From assembly GCF_010686685.1 (NCBI RefSeq), contig NZ_JAAGWD010000005.1, positions 248,001 through 312,000 on the forward strand: a stretch of 64,000 nucleotides of DNA, in the 5' to 3' direction. Below, piece by piece: positions 19,304 to 28,086 of this stretch (position 1 is the stretch's first letter; each line of letters begins with the position of its first letter). The DNA is from Pontibacter burrus (lineage in GTDB: Bacteria > Bacteroidota > Bacteroidia > Cytophagales > Hymenobacteraceae). Position numbers and translations under genes: made by a program. The notes beneath the pieces were generated by a model. That model saw only the letters and a list, made by a program, of their open reading frames with translations. It was not told the origin of the DNA and searched no databases.

Positions 19304-20841
19304 TCATACCACATCGCAGCTGCGGCATTTTACTGCATATCACTTCGCTTCCATCTAAATATGGTATCGGCGATCTGGGGCCGGAAGCCTATAAATATGC
19401 TGACCAACTCGAAGCAGCCGGACAACGCTACTGGCAGATACTTCCGCTAAACCCAACCGAAACAGGCATGGGCAACTCACCTTACAGCAGTCACTCTGCT
19501 TTCGCCGGTAATCCCTTGCTTCTGAGTCCGGAAATGCTGGTAGAAGATGGCTTGCTGGAGAAAAAAGATCTGAAACACGACTATAGTTTTCCGGATGACA
19601 AGGTCGATTACGAAGCGGCTACACTGTTCAAAAAAGAGATTTGGCTGAAGGCTTATCTGAACTATGAATCCCAAAAACCAAAAGCGCTAAAGAAGGAGTT
19701 TGATGCTTTCCTGGAAGAGCACAGAGACTGGATAATCGACTATAGTTACTTCGTGGTTTTTAAAGAGCACTATAGTGAAAAAAGCTGGGTAGAATGGGAC
19801 AAAGATATCCGCACAAGAAAGGAAAGTGCGATGCTGAAACTTGCCGAAGAACAGGCCCTGAAAATAGAGCAGCAACAGTTTCTGCAGTTCCTGTTTTACC
19901 GCCAGTGGAACAACCTGAAAGCTTACTGCGAGCAGAAAGACATCCATTTCATCGGCGACATGCCTTTTTATGTGAGCCACGATAGCGCCGATGTGTGGGC
20001 CAATCCGCAATACTTTAAGCTGGATAAAGACGAACGACCAAGTGCCGTGTCGGGTGTGCCGCCCGACTTTTTCAGTGAGACCGGACAACTATGGGGAACG
20101 CCAGTGTACCATTGGAAAAACTTGGCCAAACACAACTACGACTGGTGGCTCCGGCGCATCAATCATAACCTGCAACTTTTCAGTCTGCTGCGCCTCGACC
20201 ACTTCCGGGCTTTCTCTGCCTACTGGGAAGTACCGTCCGGTGAAGAAACAGCCATCAACGGGAAATGGGTAAAATCACCGGGGCATGAGTTGCTCACGCT
20301 TATAAAACAGCACCACCCCGAAATGCCCATCATCGCCGAAGACTTAGGTGAAATAGACCAACCAGTGCGTGACCTGATCAAGGCTTTTGACCTGCCGGGT
20401 ATGCTGGTTTTACTGTTTGCATTTGAAAGTAATGAATATGCCTTTGAGAGTTCGTTTCTGCCGCATAACCACACCCAAAACAGCGTGGTGTACACTGGCA
20501 CCCATGACAACGCCACAGTAAAAGCCTGGTTTAAAGATGCCAAAGCAGCAGACCGAAAAATGTTCAGTAATTATGTACATCAGGAGGTGACACAGGATAA
20601 TGTCCACGAAGTTATGTTGCAATTAGCCTATAGTTCTGTCTCCCAGCTGGCTATTGTTCCGGTGCAAGATGTGTTGGGGCTTGGTCACGAAGGGATCATG
20701 AATAAGCCGTCTACCTCCAATGGCAACTGGCAATGGCGGCTGCAAAAGAACCAGTTCAATGCAAAGCTAGTGAAGTGGTTGAGGCAGCAGGCCGATACGT
20801 ATGGCAGGGTTGTGGATCAGCGATTAAAGGGATTATCCTGA
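19300..20841 (+). CDS. malQ: 4-alpha-glucanotransferase
   Basis: GH77 amylomaltase of 513 residues that transfers alpha-1,4-glucan segments between malto-oligosaccharides and releases glucose. It shows the opening RSCGILLHITSLPSKYGIGDLG, GNSPYSSHSAFAGNP, the catalytic LRLDHFRAF (Asp), IIAEDLGEI (Glu) and GTHDNATVKAW (Asp). It is the last gene of treZ-GH57-treY-malQ and probably recycles the short chains left when TreZ has removed trehalose. A GC-rich hairpin about 50 bases downstream may end the operon. Confidence 0.96.
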   Translation: MIIPHRSCGILLHITSLPSKYGIGDLGPEAYKYADQLEAAGQRYWQILPLNPTETGMGNSPYSSHSAFAGNPLLLSPEMLVEDGLLEKKDLKHDYSFPDDKVDYEAATLFKKEIWLKAYLNYESQKPKALKKEFDAFLEEHRDWIIDYSYFVVFKEHYSEKSWVEWDKDIRTRKESAMLKLAEEQALKIEQQQFLQFLFYRQWNNLKAYCEQKDIHFIGDMPFYVSHDSADVWANPQYFKLDKDERPSAVSGVPPDFFSETGQLWGTPVYHWKNLAKHNYDWWLRRINHNLQLFSLLRLDHFRAFSAYWEVPSGEETAINGKWVKSPGHELLTLIKQHHPEMPIIAEDLGEIDQPVRDLIKAFDLPGMLVLLFAFESNEYAFESSFLPHNHTQNSVVYTGTHDNATVKAWFKDAKAADRKMFSNYVHQEVTQDNVHEVMLQLAYSSVSQLAIVPVQDVLGLGHEGIMNKPSTSNGNWQWRLQKNQFNAKLVKWLRQQADTYGRVVDQRLKGLS

Positions 20842-20894
20842 TTTATGGGGTTGGAGTTATGGTTCTATAGTTACGGTTAATCCAACCACCCCTG

Positions 20895-20925
20895 CCCCTC
20901 CTTGTCTAAGGAGGGGAGCTTTTTA
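20895..20925 (+). terminator. GC-run hairpin after malQ, probable terminator
   Basis: Stem CCCCTCCTT/AAGGAGGGG (20895-20903 and 20908-20916) with loop GTCT, followed by AGCTTTTTA. It belongs to the dispersed CCCCTCC...GGGG family also present at 21020, 25995, 26077, 28279, 61371 and 61497. Confidence 0.6.
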
Positions 20926-21090
20926 TTGCTCCTGCCTCTGTCATCCTGAAAGGATCTTGGAAGAAGAGACAATAAGACTTTGCTATAGATAGAGCTATAT
21001 TTTTATAGTTAGCGTTCCAACCCACCCCTACCCCTCCTAGAAGGGAAATTGCTGCTACTGCCAAACAAAAGCTATACATCTATAGTTACA

Positions 21091-21396
21091 GACCACGAAT
21101 AGGCAGGCTGCGCCTGCCACAAGGAACTACTACCACGAAAAGCGATGCAACTATAACTCCTCAAATTATAGAAACTATAGCTATCGATTGATTTCAGTCT
21201 TTGGGTTGAGCGCCTTGTAGATTTCTGGTGCCGCTAGGCATTGCGAGGAACGAGCAAAGGAAATGTACACCGCGCGATGCCCAAAGACGGGGCCTCGCGG
21301 CCGTGAGCGCACCAAAGCTAGATTGAAACGATAGGTAAGTAAAGCTCCCAGGATAAGAAGTAACTATGAAATGAACTGCTTGTGGCAAGTGGCAAC
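21091..21396 (+). repeat. Composite intergenic repeat, copy A
   Basis: About 305 bp, in the order: a palindromic AGGCAGGCTGCGCCTGCC block, AAGGAACTAC, CACGAAAAGCGATGCAA, CTATCGATTGATTTCAGTC, a GC-rich core with CGCGCGATGCCCAAAGACGG and CGTGAGCGCACCAAAG, AGCTCCCAGGAT, and a tail ACTGCTTGTGGCA. The same blocks recur in the same order in copies B (25654-25959, inverted), C (28339-28645) and D (61564-61880). Short ORFs inside do not look coding. Confidence 0.85.
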
Positions 21397-21668
21397 TATA
21401 GCTGATTATAGAACAATAGGTTCAACAATAGTTCGCGATAGATTTCTCGCTACACTCGAAATGACAGTAGTTAACTATAGACCATATAAGATCTCCCGGC
21501 TATCGATCGGGATGATAGGAAAGGTATAATAAGGTTTTATTGTCTTCGAATTGAAAAGTTCGATCAATAATCTACAGTTACATAGTTTGTTATGTCAAAG
21601 GAAAAGGTTATTTTAGAAGGACCTGTGAGTAAAATCTAAGGCACATCCTTCACCCTAACCCTGAAACT

Positions 21669-22229
21669 ATGGCTTACGCAACCACCGACCTCGCCTTAGG
21701 CACAAAAGCACCCGACTTTGCCCTGCTCGATACGGTAACCGGTAAACTGTTCTCGCTGCGCGATGTGGCAGGCGGCAAGGCTACTGTAGTTATGTTTATC
21801 TGCAATCATTGTCCTTATGTGCTGCATGTTCTGGACAAGGTAGTGGATGTAGCCAGAGACTACCAGCAGCGAGGTGTAGGTTTTGTGGCGATTAGCGCGA
21901 ATGACGTAGCCACACAACCACAGGACGGGCCTGAACAGATGAAAGCGCTCGCAACAGAACATGCTTTCCCGTTCCCGTACCTCTACGACCAGACCCAACA
22001 GGTGGCCCGTACCTACCAGGCAGTTTGCACGCCGGAGTTCTTTGTATTCGATGCCAACTTAAAACTTGCTTATCATGGGCAATTTGATGACGCACGGCCT
22101 AAGTCTGACACACCGGTTACCGGACAGGACCTGACACAGGCACTGGATGCGCTGATACAAGGAAAGCAACCATCCGGAGAGCAACAACCCGCCGTAGGCT
22201 GCGGCATTAAATGGAAGTATCCGTACTAG
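21669..22229 (+). CDS. Thioredoxin-like (AhpC/TSA fold) protein
   Basis: 186-residue cytoplasmic thioredoxin-fold protein. It starts with the peroxiredoxin/TlpA-like LGTKAPDFALLDTVTGKLFSL, carries a CNHCPY redox pair (Cys45 and Cys48) and the cis-Pro segment VCTPEFFVFD, followed by YHGQFDDARPK. Proteins with this CxHCPY motif are common in Bacteroidota and are annotated as thioredoxin family proteins; the partner is unknown. The last 23 bases overlap the convergent L,D-transpeptidase gene. Confidence 0.85.
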   Translation: MAYATTDLALGTKAPDFALLDTVTGKLFSLRDVAGGKATVVMFICNHCPYVLHVLDKVVDVARDYQQRGVGFVAISANDVATQPQDGPEQMKALATEHAFPFPYLYDQTQQVARTYQAVCTPEFFVFDANLKLAYHGQFDDARPKSDTPVTGQDLTQALDALIQGKQPSGEQQPAVGCGIKWKYPY

Positions 22230-22878
22230 CGGGCATCTTCTCTGAGCTTTCCTGAACTAACTCTGCCATGGCTGTCGCGTGATCCAGGTAATCAGATGTG
22301 TAGGAATTATCGGCTGCGTGTATATACAAGGCTGTGTTGCCTTTCACTGTGTTGATGATCTCCTGGTGTTCTTCCATGGGCAAAGCCGGACAGCCCAGGC
22401 TGCGTCCTAGTCTGCCTGTCTGTTCTATAATGCTGGGGTTGGCGTATTCGGCTCCATGGATCACAATGCAACGGTCCAGGGCATTGGTATTGAAGCCCTC
22501 ATCCACTCCATCGAGCCGCAACGACAAACCATGTTTGCCCCGGTAAATATCCTGGGTTACATAAAACCCGATGCTGCTCATAAACGATTTGTTGTCGTTA
22601 GAGAAATTCTCGGCAAACTCTACTCCCGAATTCCGCCCATGCGCCACATAGGTATGATGCAATACCTCTTTATTCTCTATGTCAATCACCCACAACCTTT
22701 TTTTAGATGATGATTTTGTAAAATCAACCATTGTAAGCACAGGCTTGTCGGATAAGTAGCCCTCATGTTTCAGGTTATAGTAGCCGGTAAGGGCCTTACG
22801 AAAAACCTCGTATTTCAGTCCTTTGCTTGAGAGCTGCATTTCGTTGTACAGGCTGAAAGCTACCTGGTCGAACTGCAT
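22207..22878 (-). CDS. YkuD_2-type murein L,D-transpeptidase catalytic domain
   Basis: About 223 residues from the only in-frame ATG (22876-22878); a TTG lies one codon upstream. It resembles the YkuD_2 family of wall L,D-transpeptidases: LSSKGLKYEVFRKALTGYYNL, VIDIENKEVLHHTYVAHGRNSG, CIVIHGAEYANP and the active-site SLGCPALP with the probable catalytic Cys. Family members are exported, yet this frame has no signal peptide. One is encoded immediately upstream in another frame (22883-23038), so the gene is probably frameshifted or contains a sequencing indel. Confidence 0.8.
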   Translation of the reverse strand: MQFDQVAFSLYNEMQLSSKGLKYEVFRKALTGYYNLKHEGYLSDKPVLTMVDFTKSSSKKRLWVIDIENKEVLHHTYVAHGRNSGVEFAENFSNDNKSFMSSIGFYVTQDIYRGKHGLSLRLDGVDEGFNTNALDRCIVIHGAEYANPSIIEQTGRLGRSLGCPALPMEEHQEIINTVKGNTALYIHAADNSYTSDYLDHATAMAELVQESSEKMPASTDTSI

Positions 22879-22882
22879 CAAC

Positions 22883-23038
22883 TTAAAACTTGATACACTG
22901 CTTGGCAGCTGTATTTGCTTTAGCTGTGCCAGCGCTTAAAGTCGATGCAACGGGGGTGAGTATAAACGGAGCAAACAAAGGAAGTAATCGCCTGGCTACT
23001 CTTCGTTTTCTGGTCTGTAATCTTATTCTCTTTGTCAT
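22883..23038 (-). pseudogene. Detached signal-peptide frame of the L,D-transpeptidase
   Basis: A 51-codon frame starting at the ATG 23036-23038 encodes a basic start (MTKRIRLQTRKRRVARR) and a hydrophobic stretch (LLPLFAPFILTPVAST) ending near an Ala-rich cleavage region, then stops at TAA within a run of four T. Removing one T from that run (22885-22888) would join it in frame to the transpeptidase domain. The fusion is my inference; a real mutation and an assembly error look alike here. Confidence 0.5.
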
Positions 23039-23159
23039 CGGTCGTACATTTTACCAACATCACATCTCTTTTTTACGCCTTGTGCGCCACTACAGTTTAT
23101 CAAGAGCATACAGTACAGGTTAAAACATTCGCTCTGGATGGCATTTTTTCTGCTGAAAA

Positions 23160-24536
23160 ATGGTTCTGCCTATTATGATGGATATGCCTTTCCCGAAAAC
23201 GAATACCACACTATACTTCATCTTTTTCACGGTTCTTGTTCTGATCATGACTGGCTGTAGCAAAAGCACTACGTTGCAGACTGTTTTCCAGAAACAGACA
23301 CCCTATGAAGCTTACGCCGCCTCACTCAGAAATGCCAAACTGCTGAACACCGCTCTGGGCAGTAAATGGTTAGGCGCCAGCGAAGAAGCGATGTTGCAGG
23401 CACAACAAATAGTGTTGCCATATAAGGAGACAGGCTTCTTTGCTGCCGAAAGCCCGCGTGCTGCTGCTTACCAGCTGGAGGCAAAACAGGGCGAGAAACT
23501 AGTGATTAACCTACAGGCAAATACCAATGAGCCGACTACGCTGTTCGTTGATCTTTTTAGTCTGACTCCAGATGGCACACTCAAACATTTAGCCTTTGCC
23601 GACACGGCCACCAACAAGTTGGTATTTGAGGTCGAAGAAGACCAGACTTACCTACTGCGGCTACAACCTGAATTGCTACGCAACGTGCAATACACGCTAG
23701 CTATAACGGTGCAGCCAACGCTGGCTTTCCCGGTGCCAGGCCGTAGTAGCCGGAACATTTCCAGTGTCTGGGGCGACCCACGGGATGCAGGTAGCCGCCG
23801 CCACGAAGGTGTAGATATTTTCGCCCCGCGTGGCACACCTGTCATTGCTTCGTCGGCTGGTTATATTTCGCAGGTAAACACAACACTGCGCGGCGGCAAA
23901 GTAGTATGGCTCACAGATCCGGGCCGCAGGCACAGTCTATATTACGCCCACCTGGATGAGCAACTGGTAACAACCGGGCAGCGTGTGGAAGTGGGTGACA
24001 CGATAGGTTTGGTGGGCAATACCGGTAATGCCGGTACCACGGCACCGCATCTGCATTTTGGAGTTTACCGGTATGGGCGCGGTGCTGCTAACCCCTACCA
24101 TTACCTGCATCAGCCGCCAACCAAATTACCAAATGTTACTGCTAACCTGGCTCATTTAGGCGAATGGGTTCGGATTGCTACAAAGCAGGCGAACATCAAG
24201 CAATTGCCGACATCTAAAAGTGTGTTGAAAAGCAGCCTGCCGCGGCATACGCCCTTACAGGTTCTGAGTGCTACTGCCAGTTGGTATCGTGTCGCCTTGC
24301 CCGATGGTACTCAGGGTTATATTGCCAGCAGCATTACCCAGCAGGTAACCAAACCAATAAAGCAAAAAACGCTAGCAAAACCAGAGCAGTTACTCACTGA
24401 AGCCCGACCGAACGCCATTGCAAAAGAAAGTTTAACCGCTGGCACCGTAATAGCCGTACTAGCCAACTATAACAACTATAGTCTGGTGCGCAATAAAAAG
24501 GGCGATATGGGTTGGCTTTACCAGCCAGAGAGTTAA
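23160..24536 (+). CDS. M23 (LytM-like) peptidase lipoprotein with SH3-like repeats
   Basis: Probable envelope lipoprotein: hydrophobic YFIFFTVLVLIMTGC with lipobox cysteine near residue 33. Residues ~205-315 are an M23 peptidase domain with zinc ligands in RHEGVDIFAP (His, Asp) and HLHFGVYR (HxH), so it likely cuts peptidoglycan cross-bridges. Two SH3-like segments follow (VRIATKQANIKQLP... and a second to the C-terminus). Residues ~50-190 look like a beta-rich accessory domain. The true start may be any of the Met codons at 23160, 23175, 23178 or 23184. It is divergent from the L,D-transpeptidase, another wall enzyme. Confidence 0.88.
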   Translation: MVLPIMMDMPFPKTNTTLYFIFFTVLVLIMTGCSKSTTLQTVFQKQTPYEAYAASLRNAKLLNTALGSKWLGASEEAMLQAQQIVLPYKETGFFAAESPRAAAYQLEAKQGEKLVINLQANTNEPTTLFVDLFSLTPDGTLKHLAFADTATNKLVFEVEEDQTYLLRLQPELLRNVQYTLAITVQPTLAFPVPGRSSRNISSVWGDPRDAGSRRHEGVDIFAPRGTPVIASSAGYISQVNTTLRGGKVVWLTDPGRRHSLYYAHLDEQLVTTGQRVEVGDTIGLVGNTGNAGTTAPHLHFGVYRYGRGAANPYHYLHQPPTKLPNVTANLAHLGEWVRIATKQANIKQLPTSKSVLKSSLPRHTPLQVLSATASWYRVALPDGTQGYIASSITQQVTKPIKQKTLAKPEQLLTEARPNAIAKESLTAGTVIAVLANYNNYSLVRNKKGDMGWLYQPES

Positions 24537-24575
24537 TTCCTACAGTTTGCTTTTCACCAAATGCTGTTTTGTGCC

Positions 24576-24583
24576 TATATTTG
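24576..24583 (+). promoter_or_regulatory. -7 box TATATTTG upstream of ppx/gppA
   Basis: Matches the Bacteroidota TAnnTTTG -7 consensus, about 44 bases before the TTG start. No convincing TTG at -33 was found at the usual distance. Confidence 0.4.
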
Positions 24584-24626
24584 AAGGCAAAGTGCCGCAT
24601 GTTTTATTTCTAAACAACCTACTTAT

Positions 24627-25526
24627 TTGAAGTTAGCCGCCATCGATATCGGGTCAAATGCTGTCAGATGCCAGATTTCCAGTGCCCTTACCCAAGATAC
24701 CAGTGTTATTTTCAAGCGGATAGAATACATCCGGTATGCCATCCGTTTCGGCGAGGATGTTTTCAACTCAGGCTATATCAGCGACCTGAAGGTTCAGAAA
24801 TTTGTGAAGCTGCTGCATGCTTTTCAGCTGCTGCTGGATGTGCACGACGTGGATCATTTTATGATCTGCGCGACATCAGCCATGCGGAACTCACAGAACG
24901 CTCCCGAAATTCTGAAATTGGTTCAGGATACGCTCGGCATTAACATTCAGGTAATAGACGGTGAGGCAGAGGCAGAACTGATCAACAAAGTGATTGTGAA
25001 CTTCCTGGATGAACGCAACTACCTGCACATAGACGTTGGTGGTGGCAGTACCGAGTTCAACATTTATGTAAACCGCGAGAAAGTGGCATCGCAGTCGTTT
25101 GAACAGGGTTCTATCCGCCATATGCACGGCCGCGACTCTGAAGAACTCTGGAATAAAATGCGCCTCTGGATAGAGGAAAATGCCCGTAAATATCACCTTT
25201 CCCGCGCGATCGGTACAGGAGGTAACATCAATAAAATTTACGACCTGGCAGGTAAAACACCCGGCAAACCAATTTTCCGGAAGCAGATAGAGGAAGTGTT
25301 TGCCTTGGTATCAAGCATGACCATGGAGGAACGCCTGACCAAACTACTCCTGAACCCAGACCGTGCAGACGTAATTCTTCCTGCCGCAGAAATCTATCTT
25401 TCTGCAATGAAGTGGGCAAAATTAGAGAGTATGATGGTACCGAATGTGGGCTTGAAAGATGGCATGATTCATTCGCTTTATGAGCAGTTTCATACTGAGC
25501 GATTTGTTATTGGCGGGATAAGTTAA
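24627..25526 (+). CDS. Ppx/GppA-family phosphatase
   Basis: 299 residues from a TTG start; no in-frame ATG lies upstream before a stop. It carries the ASKHA fold motifs: KLAAIDIGSNAVRCQ at the N-terminus, ICATSAMRNSQN, DGEAEAELINK, the second phosphate loop HIDVGGGSTEFNIY and GTGGNINKIYDL. Members hydrolyse polyphosphate or pppGpp; the short single-domain form lacks the C-terminal domain of E. coli Ppx, so which substrate is used cannot be told. Confidence 0.88.
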   Translation: MKLAAIDIGSNAVRCQISSALTQDTSVIFKRIEYIRYAIRFGEDVFNSGYISDLKVQKFVKLLHAFQLLLDVHDVDHFMICATSAMRNSQNAPEILKLVQDTLGINIQVIDGEAEAELINKVIVNFLDERNYLHIDVGGGSTEFNIYVNREKVASQSFEQGSIRHMHGRDSEELWNKMRLWIEENARKYHLSRAIGTGGNINKIYDLAGKTPGKPIFRKQIEEVFALVSSMTMEERLTKLLLNPDRADVILPAAEIYLSAMKWAKLESMMVPNVGLKDGMIHSLYEQFHTERFVIGGIS

Positions 25527-25653
25527 GTTTGGTTTAATGTCCTATAGTTCTTTTACTTGTCATTTCAAACACTCTTGAGACGCGAGTCGAAAAGAGCCAG
25601 CGTAGCTGAGAGAAATCTATCGCAGACTATCGTTTTATAGTTAACTATAGTTG

Positions 25654-25959
25654 CAACTGGAAACAAGCAGTTTCTTCCAAACTACCTCATATCCTGGGAG
25701 CTTTACTGGCCTATAGTGCTATAGATACTTTGGTGCGCTCACGGCCGCGGGGCCCCGTCTTCGGGCATCGCGCGGTGTACCTTTCTTTTGCTCGTCCCTC
25801 GCAATGCCTGGCGGCACCAGAAATCTACAAGGCGCTCAACCCAAAGACTGAAATCACTTCGATAGCACAACTATAGTTTGGTGATAAGCTGTCATTGCAT
25901 CGCCTTTTCGTGGTCATAGTTTCGTGGGGCAGGCTGCGCCTGCCTGCTCGTGGTCTGTA
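25654..25959 (-). repeat. Composite intergenic repeat, copy B (inverted)
   Basis: Same block order as copy A when read on the minus strand: GCAGGCAGGCGCAGCCTGCC, CACGAAAAGGCGATGCAATG, TTTCAGTCTTTGGGTTGAGC, CGCGCGATGCCCGAAGACGG, GAGCGCACCAAAG, AGCTCCCAGGAT and AAACTGCTTG. It is followed on its left side (minus reading) by the GC-run element at 25995-26027, as copies A, C and D are preceded by such elements. Confidence 0.85.
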
Positions 25960-25994
25960 ACTATAGCATGATTGTATAAACTATAGCTGGCGGC

Positions 25995-26027
25995 AATTCC
26001 CCTCTTGGGAGGGGTAGGGGTGGGTTA
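25995..26027 (-). repeat. GC-run hairpin repeat
   Basis: Perfect CCCCTC/GAGGGG stem with loop TTGG, then GGGGTAGGGGTGGGTTAA. Same family as 20895-20925. Confidence 0.6.
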
Positions 26028-26076
26028 ATTAGCAACTATAGAACTATAAGGCAAACTATAGCAAAGGCAGAGATTG

Positions 26077-26108
26077 TCCCCCTTTGAAGGGGGTAGGGGG
26101 ATGATTAA
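26077..26108 (-). repeat. GC-run hairpin repeat, second subtype
   Basis: CCCCCTTTGAAGGGGG palindrome followed by TAGGGGGATGATTAACC. A matching subtype (CATCCCCCTACCCCC...GGGGG) lies at 61497-61524. Confidence 0.6.
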
Positions 26109-26376
26109 CCGGAACTATAGAACGATAGTTGCCAACTATAGCAAAAGCCTTAATCCTGAAAATCCATTCATCCTGCAAATCCTGATTCAGACAAAAGCCT
26201 GTCCCTACCGGGCAACTTGAGTTACAAACTCAACCCCATCGTTGGACACGGCTTACAAACCCACGCCAGCGAAATATATCACTGCAGCAACTATAAAACT
26301 ATAGCCACCCACCATAGCAAAAGCCCAATCCCATAAATCCATTAAATCCCCATTAATCCCGGTTCAGACAACTATA

Positions 26377-27174
26377 TTACCATCTACGTTTACCGCCTCC
26401 TAGTAAGCCGCCTAGCAAAGAACCTAAACCACCGGAGCGCATACTTCCATACCCACGGCGCCCGCTAAGGCCGCCAAGTATGGAGATTATGGAACCTAAG
26501 CCCCCGCCATAGTTGCGACCGCCGTACATCCCCCCGCCCATCATACCTCCGCCTAGTAAGCCTCCTAACAGACCGCCACCCATCATGCCGCCTATGCCTC
26601 CCATTTTGCCACCGCGTCGGCGCATCATGCCTGATATAACCATAGGTGCCAGAATGCCCAGTATGCCGGTAACCATGGCCGGAGAAATCCCTGCATTTTT
26701 AAACATATCGCCGAATCCACTTTTGTTCAAAAACGACTGAGAGGTTGGGTCTTCTCCCTGCTTTTTTGCTTCATCGGCTTTATCTACAAAATTATCCAGA
26801 ATGCTGTATTGCTGCTGGTCGATGCCCAGGTACTCCGACACTTCTTTTATGCGTTGCTGCTCGTCTGGAGTGTACTGTCCATCGGCCTTAGCGAAACTGA
26901 TGATATCGGTTACAAAAGAATATTTCAGCTGACTTCGCTTGAGCACATCCAGGCATTTTTCCAGGTTGATAATGTCCGGGTTTTTGGCTACCTGGGCTAC
27001 CTCCTGCTGCACGTTTTGAGGCAGTTCTGCTGCTTCGGCCATCAGCTGCAGAAACTGCAGTTCCTCCTCAGTGGTTTTGCCGTCGGCAGATGCCATAATA
27101 GCCAGTGCGCCAAAATAGGCACCTTTTTCTTCCTGCGAGTAATCTTTAAGTAGAGTGGTCTGTTCCTGTTCCAT
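26377..27174 (-). CDS. TerB-like protein with Gly/Met-rich C-terminus
   Basis: About 265 residues from the ATG at 27174 (an upstream ATG at 27213 adds 13 residues but the MEQEQTTLLKDYSQEEKGAYFGAL start is more natural). Residues ~10-125 are a helical TerB/DUF-type domain containing two acidic 'ADGKTTEEE' and 'ADGQYTPDE' turns. After a hydrophobic helix (AGISPAMVTGILGILAPMVIS) comes a strongly Gly/Met/Leu-rich tail ending in GGGKRRW. TerB domains occur in tellurite and stress modules; the role here is unknown. Confidence 0.7.
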   Translation of the reverse strand: MEQEQTTLLKDYSQEEKGAYFGALAIMASADGKTTEEELQFLQLMAEAAELPQNVQQEVAQVAKNPDIINLEKCLDVLKRSQLKYSFVTDIISFAKADGQYTPDEQQRIKEVSEYLGIDQQQYSILDNFVDKADEAKKQGEDPTSQSFLNKSGFGDMFKNAGISPAMVTGILGILAPMVISGMMRRRGGKMGGIGGMMGGGLLGGLLGGGMMGGGMYGGRNYGGGLGSIISILGGLSGRRGYGSMRSGGLGSLLGGLLGGGKRRW

Positions 27175-27265
27175 AGCTTTGTGTTGTATGTAGACTTGTA
27201 CTAACGACAGCATTAGTGACGGGTTGGTGTAAACTATAGTTTTTGCCGGGGTACTGAAACAAAAA

Positions 27266-27293
27266 TCCCCAGCTATAAACTATAGCCGGGGAC
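27266..27293 (-). terminator. Terminator after the pirin gene
   Basis: Stem TCCCCAGCTATA/TATAGCCGGGGA (one mismatch), loop AAC; on the minus strand it is followed by TTTTTGTTTC. The lower part of the stem is made from the CTATAG motif. Confidence 0.65.
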
Positions 27294-27317
27294 TTCACCT
27301 TTAGCCAAAGGTTTTTA

Positions 27318-28031
27318 TTAGTTCATTGGTATTTCCATCAGTAACAACTCAGCATCAGAAGAGGCCTTTATACTGATCGATTCGGTATCATAAATACCAA
27401 TACCATCGCGCTTGTTTAGTTTTTCACCATCCAATTCCACTTCACCATCTATTACAAAAGCATACACGCCATTACCGGTTTTGCGTAGTTTATAGTCTTC
27501 TGCGAACCCCGATTTAAGGGTGCCCAATGTAAACCATGCATCCTGGTTTATCCAGATGCTTTCCGCATCTTTTACCGGTGACACAACTACCTGCAGCTTG
27601 TTCTGGCGGTCTTCGGGGTTAAAGGTTTTCTGCTCGTAGCGCGGTTCTATGTTATGCTCTTTCGGGAATACCCAAATCTGCAGAAAGTTAACCTTATCTG
27701 TTTCAGAGTTATTGAACTCTGAGTGTGTTAAACCACTACCCGCCGACATGATCTGCACATCGTTCGTTCTGATAACTTTCTTGTTTCCGGAACTATCCTG
27801 GTGCGCTAGTTCGCCCGATATCGGAATCGAGATGATCTCCATGTTGTCGTGCGGGTGCGCGCCAAAACCCATGCCCGGTGCCACTATATCGTCGTTCAGC
27901 ACACGCAACACCCCGAAATTCATGCGCTCCGGATTATAATAGCCTGCAAAGCTGAATGTGTGGTGAGAATCAAGCCAACCGTGATAGGCATGGCCTCTCG
28001 TATTTGCTCTATGGATTATCTTCTTGCTCAT
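27318..28031 (-). CDS. Pirin-family bicupin protein
   Basis: 237-residue cytoplasmic bicupin. The N-terminal cupin carries the metal-ligand pattern of pirins: His59 and His61 (GAHPHDNMEI), His103 and Glu105 (GLTHSEFN). Pirins such as YhhW have quercetin 2,3-dioxygenase activity in vitro and are often induced by redox or electrophile stress. The promoter carries a palindromic site nearly identical to one before the nitroreductase gene at 45102, suggesting a shared regulator. Confidence 0.9.
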   Translation of the reverse strand: MSKKIIHRANTRGHAYHGWLDSHHTFSFAGYYNPERMNFGVLRVLNDDIVAPGMGFGAHPHDNMEIISIPISGELAHQDSSGNKKVIRTNDVQIMSAGSGLTHSEFNNSETDKVNFLQIWVFPKEHNIEPRYEQKTFNPEDRQNKLQVVVSPVKDAESIWINQDAWFTLGTLKSGFAEDYKLRKTGNGVYAFVIDGEVELDGEKLNKRDGIGIYDTESISIKASSDAELLLMEIPMN

Positions 28032-28072
28032 ATTTTTTATGATAAGTAACCTGCTCTGTTACTTTGCTGATA

Positions 28073-28080
28073 CAAATATA
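28073..28080 (-). promoter_or_regulatory. -7 box TATATTTG of the pirin gene
   Basis: TAnnTTTG consensus on the minus strand, about 42 bases before the ATG. The palindrome at 28087-28117 lies just upstream, over the expected -33 region. Confidence 0.5.
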
Positions 28081-28086
28081 ACACTA

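Larger units (their letters stand above)
20842..21668. other. Repeat-rich spacer between malQ and the thioredoxin-like gene
   Basis: About 830 bp without a credible gene. In order it holds a GC-run hairpin, a TCATCCTGAAAGGATC motif, a second weaker GC-run element (21020-21050), composite repeat copy A (21091-21396), an 'AGATTTCTCGCTACACTCGA' short repeat near 21444, and several CTATAG motifs. Possible promoter elements of the next gene were not resolved. Confidence 0.6.
25527..26376. other. Repeat-rich spacer between ppx/gppA and the TerB-like gene
   Basis: About 850 bp without a credible gene. It contains a CATTTC...GAGAGAAATCTATCG short repeat (25560-25625), inverted composite copy B, two GC-run elements (25995-26027 and 26077-26108) and many CTATAG motifs. 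Both neighbours end here, so no promoter is required. Confidence 0.6.

Noticed and set aside
21194-21388. Small minus-strand ORF in composite copy A (and its counterpart 61657-61869 in copy D)
   Set aside because: The frames share only short stretches and diverge where the repeat differs; copies B and C do not keep the frame well. Better explained as repeat DNA than as a small gene.
25527-26376. CRISPR array or tRNA in the repeat-rich spacer
   Set aside because: The repeats are not evenly spaced, and no cloverleaf or CCA end was seen.
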